24,204 nt of DNA from Lachnospiraceae bacterium. GTDB taxonomy: Bacteria; Bacillota; Clostridia; Lachnospirales; Lachnospiraceae. The notes beneath the pieces were generated by a model. The model searched no databases and had not been told where the DNA came from. It was given only the letters and a program-made list of their open reading frames with translations. Positions 7,785-14,842 of this stretch are shown here, in pieces. How positions within the stretch are numbered: position 1 is the first letter of the stretch; each line of letters starts with the position of its first letter. The stretch spans positions 1-24,204 of the forward strand of contig VSNJ01000049.1 in NCBI GenBank assembly GCA_009774235.1, read 5' to 3'. Both the position numbers and the translations under genes were made by a program.

Positions 7785-8981
7785 CTATGACAGATATGGA
7801 GCTATTAATACAAGTGTATCATAATCATCCTTTTCTACCATTTTTTTTGCAAGTTTTTCCAAAGTATCTTTACTTACATTCCAGACTATATTATTAAGCC
7901 CTTCATACTCACCTTTATCATAAAGATTTTCTGCAATTTTATCTACATCATCTCTAGATACAAAGCAGATTATACTTCGCAGCTCATCATACTTTTTATT
8001 TTCTACAAGCTGTCCTGCAATTTCACCTATCACATCCTGGCTTACACTCCAGGCTATATTGCAAAGCACATCATATTCGCCTTTATCCACAAACTGCTTT
8101 GCATATCCATCCATAATAGTTCCTTTTAAAGCCCATGCTATACCAGAAAAGGCATCATATGCACCTTTCTTGTAAATTGTGTCTGCTACTTTTTTTAAAT
8201 CCTGGCCTTCTATGAAGCAGATTATACTTTGTAATTCATTGTATTTTCCTTTTTCCACCATCTGCTCTGCAATTGCCTCTGTTACTTGTGGAGTTACATT
8301 CCAGATTATCTTATCAAGGACATCATAATCACCATTTGCTACTATCTGGTTTGCTGCCCTGTCTATGTTTTCTTGTCCAGCAAATATAATAAAGGTTTCT
8401 ATATCCTTATAATTATCTTTCCTGACACTTTTATCAAGCATTTTATTTATACATTCCTGAGGAATTGCAAAAACAAAATCTTCTAAAGACTGGCCTTGTG
8501 TAATAATCTTTCCATGTTGCCATTTTTCACCAGCTTTAATACTTTCACGCTCTACATATACATCTGTCTTGCCATCTTCATTAAAATATGAGTATACACT
8601 TTTATAGTTAGTTGTTACACCTCCATATTCATTATATAACTTTTCCCTGTAAATATCAGCAAAACAGCGTACAGGCTTGTTCTGGTAATATAAAATACCT
8701 TTCTTTTGCTCAATTCCATGTTCTTTATATTCTTTTAAAAGACTTTTCTGCTCTTCTTCTGTAAAATTTGTAGTAATAACTGGGTTACCTTTGTTTTTCT
8801 GTCTAACATCCGCCTTATTAACATTTACCTTGTTAACATTTCTGCCTGTTTCCAATGTTGTACTTGCAGGCAGGCTTATATTATCTGCCTTTGATGCTTC
8901 CATTAAATTAGCTGGGATAATACAGATAGTACCAGCCGTTAATACTATACAAAATGCTTTAAATAACTTTATCTTTCTCAT
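7785..8981 (-). CDS. Secreted 28-residue-repeat protein linked to a BlaR1-like peptidase
   Basis: A 398-residue exported protein of no family I can name. Residues 1-32 form a Sec signal peptide (MRKIKLFK, then a hydrophobic core, then ANLMEASKA-D). Residues about 65-175 hold a small domain with GILYYQNKPVRCFADIY and SYFNEDGKTDVYVERE; YYxxxPVRxF...DVYxxR resembles segments I associate with clostridial M56-linked extracellular regions (from memory, not verified). Residues 178-398 are eight tandem units of exactly 28 residues (last one 25), consensus [IL]xxIAxx[IM]VxKGxYDxLxxIIx, probably helical hairpins. The same unit ends the upstream M56 peptidase. The gene starts 32 nt after that peptidase with AAAGGGGA before the ATG, in the same operon, and is followed by a terminator. 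A role as soluble partner, decoy or ligand-binding cofactor of the sensor is inference. Confidence 0.88.
   Translation of the reverse strand: MRKIKLFKAFCIVLTAGTICIIPANLMEASKADNISLPASTTLETGRNVNKVNVNKADVRQKNKGNPVITTNFTEEEQKSLLKEYKEHGIEQKKGILYYQNKPVRCFADIYREKLYNEYGGVTTNYKSVYSYFNEDGKTDVYVERESIKAGEKWQHGKIITQGQSLEDFVFAIPQECINKMLDKSVRKDNYKDIETFIIFAGQENIDRAANQIVANGDYDVLDKIIWNVTPQVTEAIAEQMVEKGKYNELQSIICFIEGQDLKKVADTIYKKGAYDAFSGIAWALKGTIMDGYAKQFVDKGEYDVLCNIAWSVSQDVIGEIAGQLVENKKYDELRSIICFVSRDDVDKIAENLYDKGEYEGLNNIVWNVSKDTLEKLAKKMVEKDDYDTLVLIAPYLS
7788..8450 (-). repeat. Eight tandem 84-bp (28-codon) repeats, with a 252-bp higher-order duplication
   Basis: Each unit is 84 bp. Units 2-4 (8115-8366) and units 5-7 (7863-8114) form a higher-order pair: both show a W-C-W order (IIWNV, IICFI, IAWAL versus IAWSV, IICFV, IVWNV). 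A stretch such as AGCAGATTATACTT recurs exactly 252 bp apart (7964 and 8216). This points to duplication of a three-unit block. Confidence 0.88.
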
Positions 8982-9013
8982 AAATACATTCCCCTTTCCT
9001 AGAATTTCCCATA

Positions 9014-10336
9014 CTACATATAAGGAACCATATATTGTAATTCATCAGACTTCCCATCTTTCTTTGCCTGTTCTGCAATTTCTTCTAAAGTATCTTTACC
9101 CACAAAAGAAATTATGTATTGGAGTGATTCATAATCACCTTTATCTGCTATATATTTTGCAATTTTGTCCAAATCTTCCTTGTTTAGAAAAGTTACAATT
9201 TTTCCTAATACCTCATAATCACCCTTTGCTGCAATTCCAGCAGCTATTTCACCTAAAACTGTATTATATGTGCCTGGAATTGTATCTTCTTGTATATCAT
9301 TATTATTTTCTTCAATTACATCTGGCTTCTCCAGTTTTTTTACATTGCCAGTTTCCTGCTGCCTGCCTGCACTTTCTGCCGAAGTAGCAAATACAAAAAC
9401 TACTGCTGCCACCAGTACAAAAGCCATAATATATGCAGTTTTAGAACTTTTCTTTATTTTCATAATAGCTTTAATCCGTTCTTCTGCTGTATTCCCGCTA
9501 AAGCTGCTTCCTAATGGCACTATTCCGCTTTTCTCTTCCTCCATGCTAATAAGGACAAGCGCATAAGCCGCTTTAGAACTTTCCCCAAAATTCCTTACAA
9601 CAGTTTCATCACATGACAACTCTATATCCCTGTTTACAAGTATATACATTATCCATACTAAAGGATTGAACCAGTGCACACATGCAGCAATAATAAAAAA
9701 TAATTTAGCCAGTGCATCAAACCTTCTGATATGGACAAATTCATGTTCTAAAATATACTGCATCTTGCTTACATTTTCCCAGTCTGCCATTTCTGGCATT
9801 AAAATTACAGGATGGATAATCCCATATGACAATGGTGATTTAACGCTTCCAGACTGCCTTATGGAAATATGCCTGTGAATTTTATGGGACTTTAACCACT
9901 CTTGTGTATATGGGTTATCTACTGGCAGCGAAGTACAAAACCTTTTATAACATATAATATACAAAATAATAAAACCAGCAGCACAAGTTATAAAACCAGC
10001 AAGCCACACTATTGCTAATACTTTATTAATGGTATTTCCAGCTTGATGCTTATTGTCTTTTTCTGTAACTAAAATTTCTTCATGCTTTTCTTCTCTCCAG
10101 TTTGTTATATCTTCTGCCTTCTCTAATATAAACTGGTTATTTCCTGCCAAAGAATAAATGCTTAATACAGATGGAAATGAATATGGTACCAGCAAACGTA
10201 ATAACGCAACAGACCATAAAACCAGAAACACTTTCTTGGGCAGCCTGTTCATAAATAAAACACGGCATATAATAACCATCAGAATAATAACCGAAGCTGA
10301 AAAGCCCATCTCCAGTAAATACATTTCCCATACCAT
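9014..10336 (-). CDS. M56-family (BlaR1-like) membrane metallopeptidase with repeat-bearing sensor tail
   Basis: A 440-residue antirepressor-type sensor. TM segments lie at about 10-27, 34-53, 106-129 and 301-318. The cytoplasmic zinc site is HEFVH (198-202) with the third ligand in NRDIELSCDE (Glu239), as in BlaR1/MecR1 gluzincins, which cleave the cognate BlaI/MecI repressor on signal. The extracellular end differs: instead of a penicillin-binding domain there is a linker (320-360) and then three 28-residue units (361-440) of the type found in the downstream secreted protein (xxIAxxIAxKGDYExLxxI). The frame opens at TTG 10369, but ATG 10336 gives the usual N-terminus. An 18-bp palindrome directly precedes it. 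It follows the blaI homologue in the same operon. The signal is not a beta-lactam by domain content; what it senses is unknown. Confidence 0.9.
   Translation of the reverse strand: MVWEMYLLEMGFSASVIILMVIICRVLFMNRLPKKVFLVLWSVALLRLLVPYSFPSVLSIYSLAGNNQFILEKAEDITNWREEKHEEILVTEKDNKHQAGNTINKVLAIVWLAGFITCAAGFIILYIICYKRFCTSLPVDNPYTQEWLKSHKIHRHISIRQSGSVKSPLSYGIIHPVILMPEMADWENVSKMQYILEHEFVHIRRFDALAKLFFIIAACVHWFNPLVWIMYILVNRDIELSCDETVVRNFGESSKAAYALVLISMEEEKSGIVPLGSSFSGNTAEERIKAIMKIKKSSKTAYIMAFVLVAAVVFVFATSAESAGRQQETGNVKKLEKPDVIEENNNDIQEDTIPGTYNTVLGEIAAGIAAKGDYEVLGKIVTFLNKEDLDKIAKYIADKGDYESLQYIISFVGKDTLEEIAEQAKKDGKSDELQYMVPYM
9017..9256 (-). repeat. Three 28-codon repeats at the end of the M56 peptidase
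   Basis: Units begin LGEIAAGIAAKGDYEVL, LDKIAKYIADKGDYESL and LEEIAEQAKKDGKSDEL, the last one truncated to 24 residues. Both this array and the one in 7785-8981 end with a closely similar cap (MVPYM versus IAPYLS). Confidence 0.85.
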
Positions 10337-10337
10337 T

Positions 10338-10355
10338 CTACAGGAATTCCTGTAG
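10338..10355. promoter_or_regulatory. 18-bp perfect palindrome at the M56 start codon
   Basis: CTACAGGAATTCCTGTAG is its own reverse complement. It lies 1 nt before ATG 10336 on the minus strand, in the blaI-M56 junction. It contains TACA...TGTA, the half-site form used by BlaI/MecI/CopY repressors, and as RNA would form a hairpin over the translation start. Confidence 0.5.
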
Positions 10356-10394
10356 TTTATCCTTTCCAAATATTCTGGTTATACAATTTAAAAA

Positions 10395-10757
10395 TTACTT
10401 AAATTCTCCAACAATTTTTTTTAAATTTTCAATCTGTTCTGCTGAAAGTTTCTTTCTTCCAAGCAATGCTGTAAATAATTTATCTGCGGAGCCATCATAA
10501 ATTTTATTAATAAGCTCATTAGTTTCTGCTTCCTGCACTTCTTCTTTTGGAATTAAAGCATGGCACATAAATTTTGGTTCAGAACGCTCAATAGCTCCTT
10601 TTTTAATACACCTTTTTATAAGCGTATATGTAGTATTCATATTCCAGCCTACCTGTTCTTTAAGTACATCTGAAATATGTTTTGCAGTAACGTCCCCTTC
10701 ACGCCAGAGCACATCCATTACTTTTAATTCCGAGTCAAACAATTTTACATCCATCAT
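10395..10757 (-). CDS. BlaI/MecI-family transcriptional repressor
   Basis: A 120-residue winged-helix repressor. LFDSELKVMDVLWREGDVTA opens the DNA-binding domain. ISDVLKEQ...NMNTTYTLIKRCIKKGAIER is the recognition helix and wing, with TTYTLIKRC equal to the TVYTLLxRL motif of BlaI/MecI. FMCHALIPKEEVQEAETNELI leads into the C-terminal helical dimerisation arm (LFTALLGRKKLSAEQIENLKKIV). Members repress their own operon and are inactivated by cleavage by the partner M56 peptidase, here the next gene. The frame can open at GTG 10763, but that codon overlaps the AGGAGG; ATG 10757 or 10754 has the right spacing. The operator lies at 10774-10787. The repressor likely autoregulates the three-gene operon. 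Confidence 0.92.
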   Translation of the reverse strand: MMDVKLFDSELKVMDVLWREGDVTAKHISDVLKEQVGWNMNTTYTLIKRCIKKGAIERSEPKFMCHALIPKEEVQEAETNELINKIYDGSADKLFTALLGRKKLSAEQIENLKKIVGEFK

Positions 10758-10773
10758 GTACACCTCCTCTCAC

Positions 10774-10819
10774 ACTACTCTGGTAGTTTTAATTTACCAT
10801 ATACTTTTTCTTTTGTCAA
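10774..10819 (-). promoter_or_regulatory. blaI promoter with overlapping operator dyad
   Basis: TTGACA (10814-10819), 17-bp spacer and TAAATT (10791-10796), then 3 nt and ACTAC-CAGA-GTAGT (10774-10787), a perfect 5-bp dyad over the predicted start point. AGGAGGT follows. Repression by occlusion is the expected mode for a BlaI-type operator. Confidence 0.78.
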
Positions 10820-11022
10820 TAACTTCCTGCAAAAACTTTTAATTATTAGATTGTGCTATGTATGCTTTCCATGCAAGAATAATATAATTCCAGTGCTTAG
10901 CCCTTGTATTAAATGTTCCACAGAAACATCAGGGCTTTATGCACCACTGCGTATCCATCCAGGCGTAATGCGTGCAAATTTATTTGTACCATCCTCACTT
11001 TGCATCCGCACAGATAAAAGCA
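10820..11022. other. Intergenic stretch without a convincing gene
   Basis: Between blaI and the inverted-repeat element. It is less AT-rich than its surroundings near 10940-11000. It contains a broken hairpin (AGCCCT...AGGGCT, 10899-10936, no T-run) and, on the minus strand, a short open frame ending at 10937 that reads like a gene remnant (GTNKFARITPGWIRSGA). I cannot assign either. Confidence 0.4.
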
Positions 11023-11115
11023 GGCTGCCGCACTAAGTATAACAAACACAAGATATAGTATTATTTGATTTTATAATCCACTATATTTTGTATTGTTTTG
11101 CTTTGTGCGACAGCC
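11023..11115. mobile_element. 93-bp imperfect inverted-repeat element (MITE-like)
   Basis: Two arms of about 37 nt starting GGCTGCCGCAC (plus, from 11023) and GGCTGTCGCAC (minus, from 11115) agree at roughly four positions in five, with one gap, and both run into AATACAA/ACACAA and ATATAGT around a central spacer of about 20 bp. Ends of the GGCTGTCnCA type are common in insertion sequences, which suggests a non-autonomous remnant; I see no clear target duplication. As RNA it would be a long hairpin and could act as a terminator for the radical SAM gene that ends 20 bp away. Confidence 0.45.
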
Positions 11116-11135
11116 CCTCTAGTCTGCAGCCTGGT

Positions 11136-11891
11136 TTAACAAGGTTTATAACCAGACAAAATATCTAAAATATCTGTTTTATATATATTATCTCCTAACA
11201 CGTTGCCATTTGGCTCAATAGATATTGTATGTATGTCTTCTGGATTTTCTATATAAGGATTTATTACTTTTTCATTTATGTCAAAATAATCTTTTAAGTA
11301 AATAAGCGCATTGCCTTCTGGAAATATTATATTGCCAGGAGATGACCCTATTCCCATTTTATCAAATTCTTTTATTATATCCCTTGTACTGTTATTATAT
11401 GGATTTACAGCATCTTTACTTTTAATCCAGGCTGGATGGACTTTTATCATTATACCCTCTTTTTTTACTGTTAAAGCAAATTCTTTAACTATTTCTAATG
11501 GAATAGTTTCCTGGTGGAAAGCATCTGCTGATAATGCAATCTCACCTATACCACTTTTAGCCAGTTCCTTTACTGCAAAACGCATTTTATCCATATCCTT
11601 TGTAAAATAACCATTTGTAATTAACTGTCTTTTTTGAATACCTGCTTTATATGCTGCTTCATGGATTTTACAAACCTGTTCCCAATATAATAATGGCTCT
11701 CCTCCAAATGTCATTAATGAGCTTATTTTATATTTACTTGTTATTTTCTGTACAACATCTGCTGCCACACTGCCATCTATAAATTTCCCATTTGTATTAT
11801 GGCTGCCCTCAGAACAATGTTTACATTTCCCTGTACAGGCAAGTGTCACTAGAAACTCTATCCTGTTTAAATTCTTTGTATAAATATTCAT
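11136..11891 (-). CDS. Stand-alone radical SAM protein, probably C-terminally short
   Basis: A 251-residue radical SAM enzyme of unknown substrate. Near the N-terminus is LVTLACTGKCKHCSEG with the C-x3-C-x2-C iron-sulfur motif, then the SAM-binding FGGEPLLY, RQLITNGYF and a TIM-barrel pattern (GEIALSADAFHQE, IKVHPAW). The end ISIEPNGNVLGDNIYKTDIL resembles the region where related enzymes continue with a further 30-60 residues and often extra cysteines. Here the protein stops at SGYKPC, 20 bp before the inverted-repeat element, so loss of the C-terminus by insertion is possible. It starts 21 nt after ribF with a weak site (GAGGAAA about 15 nt upstream) and is probably transcribed with ribF. 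No peptide precursor gene is visible beside it. Confidence 0.82.
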   Translation of the reverse strand: MNIYTKNLNRIEFLVTLACTGKCKHCSEGSHNTNGKFIDGSVAADVVQKITSKYKISSLMTFGGEPLLYWEQVCKIHEAAYKAGIQKRQLITNGYFTKDMDKMRFAVKELAKSGIGEIALSADAFHQETIPLEIVKEFALTVKKEGIMIKVHPAWIKSKDAVNPYNNSTRDIIKEFDKMGIGSSPGNIIFPEGNALIYLKDYFDINEKVINPYIENPEDIHTISIEPNGNVLGDNIYKTDILDILSGYKPC

Positions 11892-11912
11892 ATATATTCT
11901 TTAATTTCCTCA

Positions 11913-12866
11913 TTAATCTCCAAATGTACCCCGGATTGTATATCCTTTAAGCACCTCTGCTGCATGTTTTTTATCACGTTCCATCTGTGTCTTAAGCTGC
12001 CCTATATCTGGAAATTTCTTCTCAGGGCGCAGGAACTCATGGAATTCCACAATTATATCACATCCATAAATATTTTCTTTAAAATCAAGGATACAAGTTT
12101 CTACAACTGTCCTGTCAGAACCCACGGTAGGTTTTCTGCCAATATTAGTTACAGCAGGAAGACGCCTTCCGCCAAGTACCAGGGTAGTTGCATATACACC
12201 AGACGGAAGAAGCACTTTTCCTTCCCATGGGAAAATATTTGCTGTAGGCATATCAAGCTTCCGTCCAAGTGCATTGCCATGTACTACTGTACCCTCTATA
12301 AAATATGTTCTTCCAAGCAGTTCATTAACGCGTTTTATATCCCCGTCTTCTATTTTTTTTCTTATAAGTGTACTGCTTATTATCCCGTCTTCTGATGAAA
12401 GCTTGTTAAAAACCTTGGTTTCATATCCAAACCTTGATGAAAATGCCTTAAGCATGCCTGCCGTGCCACGCCTGTCCTTTCCAAAGCGGAAATCCATGCC
12501 AACACATATAAATCTTGCATCCATTCTTTCTACAAGTATTTTTTCTATAAAATCTTCTGGTTCCATGCTTTTTGTTTCATTATTAAAAGGAAATATTACA
12601 GTCCTTTTTATACCAAGGCTTTTAAGCATTGTTTGTTTTTCATTTTCAGAATATATAAACCTGCCTTTCGCTGTTTGTTCTCTACCAGAATTTATACTAT
12701 TACTGATATCAAATGTAAACACTGACGGGATAAATTCTTTATGCCTGAGCACTTCATTTAACAAAAGCCTGTGTCCTAAATGTATGCCATCAAATTTACC
12801 TAATGACACAGCACTGTTTTTTATTTCAAAATCTATTCCTCTAAGGATTTCCATGTTAATAACCAT
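11913..12866 (-). CDS. ribF: Bifunctional riboflavin kinase / FAD synthetase
   Basis: A 317-residue cytoplasmic enzyme converting riboflavin to FMN and FMN to FAD. The N-terminal nucleotidyltransferase domain has SLGKFDGIHLGHRLLL (GxFDGxHxGH), FVEKILV-like PEDFIEKILV, FRFGKDRRGT and the ISSTLIRKKI motif. The C-terminal kinase domain has GTVVHGNALGRKLDMPTANI, LLPSGVYATTL, TNIGRKPTVG and the FEENIYG-type KENIYG with VEFHEFLRPEKKF. Start 12866 or the internal ATG 12854 (MEILRG, closer to the family N-terminus) are both possible; the purine run GGAAAGGG sits close to the first. It follows truB by 23 nt, the usual Firmicute order. Confidence 0.96.
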   Translation of the reverse strand: MVINMEILRGIDFEIKNSAVSLGKFDGIHLGHRLLLNEVLRHKEFIPSVFTFDISNSINSGREQTAKGRFIYSENEKQTMLKSLGIKRTVIFPFNNETKSMEPEDFIEKILVERMDARFICVGMDFRFGKDRRGTAGMLKAFSSRFGYETKVFNKLSSEDGIISSTLIRKKIEDGDIKRVNELLGRTYFIEGTVVHGNALGRKLDMPTANIFPWEGKVLLPSGVYATTLVLGGRRLPAVTNIGRKPTVGSDRTVVETCILDFKENIYGCDIIVEFHEFLRPEKKFPDIGQLKTQMERDKKHAAEVLKGYTIRGTFGD

Positions 12867-12889
12867 GCCCTTTCCATAACCATAGTAAT

Positions 12890-13792
12890 TCAGAACATTT
12901 TATTTACTTTGTATTCCCCTGCTTCTCTTTGGTAAATAGCCTTAAACACACCATTTTCATTATAGACAAGTATATTTTCACCATCTTGTGGTTCTGGTGC
13001 TTCACTATAAAACATATTTCCAGACAATTTATTGCCATTGGCAAGGCTGCCTGCAAAACTGCTTTTTATCTGTACTTTTTTATACCCGGTAAAAAGTGCA
13101 TCAGCTGGCATAAAATATTCTTTAAGCTTTTCTGGATTATTGTCTGACATATACTGTACTTCACCAAGGGTAACTGCGTCCTCTATTTTAAACACAGATA
13201 CCCTTGTGCGCACAAGGTTTGCCATTGCTGCTGCTGTGCCAAGTGATATTCCTATATCATGGCAGAGAGTCCTTATATAAGTCCCTTTGGAACATGTGAC
13301 ATCTAACCCAAATGTACCATTGCTTAAATTAATATCTGAAACTTCTATAGATAATATATTTACCTGCCTTGGTTTTCTCTCTACAGTCTTTCCTTCCCTG
13401 GCAAGCTCATAAAGCTTCTTTCCATTTACTTTTAACGCTGAATACATTGGTGGTACCTGCATTATACTGCCTTTAAACTTTCCCACACAGTCCACAATAC
13501 TGGCTTCTGTAATTCCTGTAATATCACATTTTCTTAAAATTTTTCCTGAAATATCCTGTGTATCAGTTTCTATGCCAAGCTGGCATACTGCATGGTATGT
13601 CTTGTCCTTATCTGTAAGAAGGCTGCATATTTTAGTTGCTTTTCCACAGCATACTGGCAGGACGCCAGCAGCATCTGGGTCAAGTGTCCCTGTATGGCCA
13701 ATCTTCTTCTGGTGAAGTATACCCCGTAGTTTTGCTACTACATCATGTGAAGTAAATCCTGGTTCCTTATAAATATTTATAATTCCGTCCAT
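12890..13792 (-). CDS. truB: tRNA pseudouridine(55) synthase
   Basis: A 300-residue enzyme forming pseudouridine 55 in the T-loop of tRNAs. Near the start are NIYKEPGFTSHDVVAKLR and KKIGHTGTLDPDAAGVLPV, with catalytic Asp38 in the TGTLDP motif. KTYHAVCQLGIETDTQD, VPPMYSALKVNGKKLYELAREG and VTCSKGTYIRTLCHDIG are further TruB signatures. The last 70 residues form a PUA-like C-terminal region. It starts 6 nt after the nrnA stop, so the genes are translationally close. Confidence 0.97.
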   Translation of the reverse strand: MDGIINIYKEPGFTSHDVVAKLRGILHQKKIGHTGTLDPDAAGVLPVCCGKATKICSLLTDKDKTYHAVCQLGIETDTQDISGKILRKCDITGITEASIVDCVGKFKGSIMQVPPMYSALKVNGKKLYELAREGKTVERKPRQVNILSIEVSDINLSNGTFGLDVTCSKGTYIRTLCHDIGISLGTAAAMANLVRTRVSVFKIEDAVTLGEVQYMSDNNPEKLKEYFMPADALFTGYKKVQIKSSFAGSLANGNKLSGNMFYSEAPEPQDGENILVYNENGVFKAIYQREAGEYKVNKMF

Positions 13793-13798
13793 AGCATT

Positions 13799-14740
13799 TT
13801 ATAATTCTATATGTTCTGTTATATTGTTAACAACATCATGTACTGAGCCACGCATTGTAAAGCCTGCCGCTTTTATATGCCCGCCTCCTCCAAAATATGT
13901 TGCAATTTTATTTACATTAACATATTTATTTGAACGCATGCTTACTTTATATTCCTGCTCTCCTGTTTCATACAGCAGTATTGCAACTTCCACATCTTTT
14001 GTAATCCTTAACTGTTCTATAATTCCTTCCACATCTTCTGGCTGTGCTCCATAAAATTCCATCATTCTTCTTGTTATAGTAGCAACGATACATTTGCCAT
14101 CCATAAGCCTCATGCTTGTAAGCAGTGTCCTTCCAAGCAGCTGTGCCTGGGTATATGTCCTCTGGAAAAAGCACCTGTCAACATAATCCCAGAAAGGGAT
14201 ACCCTTTTCTATAAGGCTTCCTGCTATTTCCATTGTCTTTTTGGAAGTATTAGAATACCTGAATACACCAGAATCAAATATTATTCCTGTATACAAAGCT
14301 TCTGCGGTTTTTGTGTCTATATCATTATAATCCATCAGCCCATATAAAATTTCACATGTGGAACTTGCCTCTGGGTCTAGTATATTATGTCCTGCATAGC
14401 CTTTATTGCTTACATGGTGGTCAATGCAGACAGTTACCTTTGCACTATGTAAAAGCTTCTCTGCTTCACCAAGCATATCAGCAGAACCGCTGTCAAATGC
14501 TATAAATAAATCAAACTGGCTGTCTGGCACTTCTGTTAATACTATCTGTCCGTCTGGGTCAAGAAATGAAAATCTTTCTGGAACATTTTCAAGATAAACC
14601 CTTATATTTTTCTCTGGATAAGAACCTTTAAGATAGTGGTATGCTGCTATACATGCACCAATGCAGTCACCATCAGGTCTTTTATGTCCTGTAATAATAA
14701 TATCCTGTGCATCTTTTACAATATTTTTTAACTCACTCAT
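13799..14740 (-). CDS. nrnA: DHH/DHHA1 phosphoesterase, NrnA-type oligoribonuclease / pAp phosphatase
   Basis: A 313-residue manganese-dependent phosphoesterase. Motif I is IITGHKRPDGDCIGA, motif II FDSGSADM, motif III IDHHVSNKGY (the DHH signature), and motif IV FDSGVFRYSNT. The DHHA1 substrate domain ends in FGGGGHIKAAGF. In Firmicutes NrnA degrades RNA oligos of a few nucleotides and dephosphorylates 3'-phosphoadenosine 5'-phosphate. AGGAGGT lies about 8 nt before ATG 14740. It is separated from rbfA by a strong terminator (14786-14829), so it depends on read-through or on a promoter I could not identify with confidence. Confidence 0.95.
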   Translation of the reverse strand: MSELKNIVKDAQDIIITGHKRPDGDCIGACIAAYHYLKGSYPEKNIRVYLENVPERFSFLDPDGQIVLTEVPDSQFDLFIAFDSGSADMLGEAEKLLHSAKVTVCIDHHVSNKGYAGHNILDPEASSTCEILYGLMDYNDIDTKTAEALYTGIIFDSGVFRYSNTSKKTMEIAGSLIEKGIPFWDYVDRCFFQRTYTQAQLLGRTLLTSMRLMDGKCIVATITRRMMEFYGAQPEDVEGIIEQLRITKDVEVAILLYETGEQEYKVSMRSNKYVNVNKIATYFGGGGHIKAAGFTMRGSVHDVVNNITEHIEL

Positions 14741-14785
14741 TCTATTATACCTCCTGTTAATATACTATTTTTATTTCTTCTTCCT

Positions 14786-14829
14786 GCAAAAAACCATAAT
14801 GGCGTAATGAACACACATTACGCCATTAT
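14786..14829 (-). terminator. Strong intrinsic terminator between rbfA and nrnA
   Basis: ATAATGGCGTAATG and CATTACGCCATTAT form a perfect 14-bp stem with a 6-nt loop, followed on the minus strand by GGTTTTTTG. It begins 14 bp after the rbfA stop. Confidence 0.92.
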
Positions 14830-14842
14830 AACTGGTTTATTA

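Noticed and set aside
7788..8450. 84-bp periodic sequence as a possible CRISPR or satellite
   Set aside because: The period is a whole number of codons and the conserved positions are amino-acid pattern positions, so it is a protein repeat.
10851..11036. 61-codon plus-strand frame between blaI and the radical SAM gene
   Set aside because: No ribosome binding site, cysteine/proline-scattered composition, overlaps the inverted-repeat edge; the minus-strand reading looks more protein-like.
14741..14790. Promoter for nrnA just after the terminator (TTGCAG, 16 bp, TAGTAT)
   Set aside because: The predicted start would fall inside the AGGAGG, leaving too short a leader; boxes are poor.
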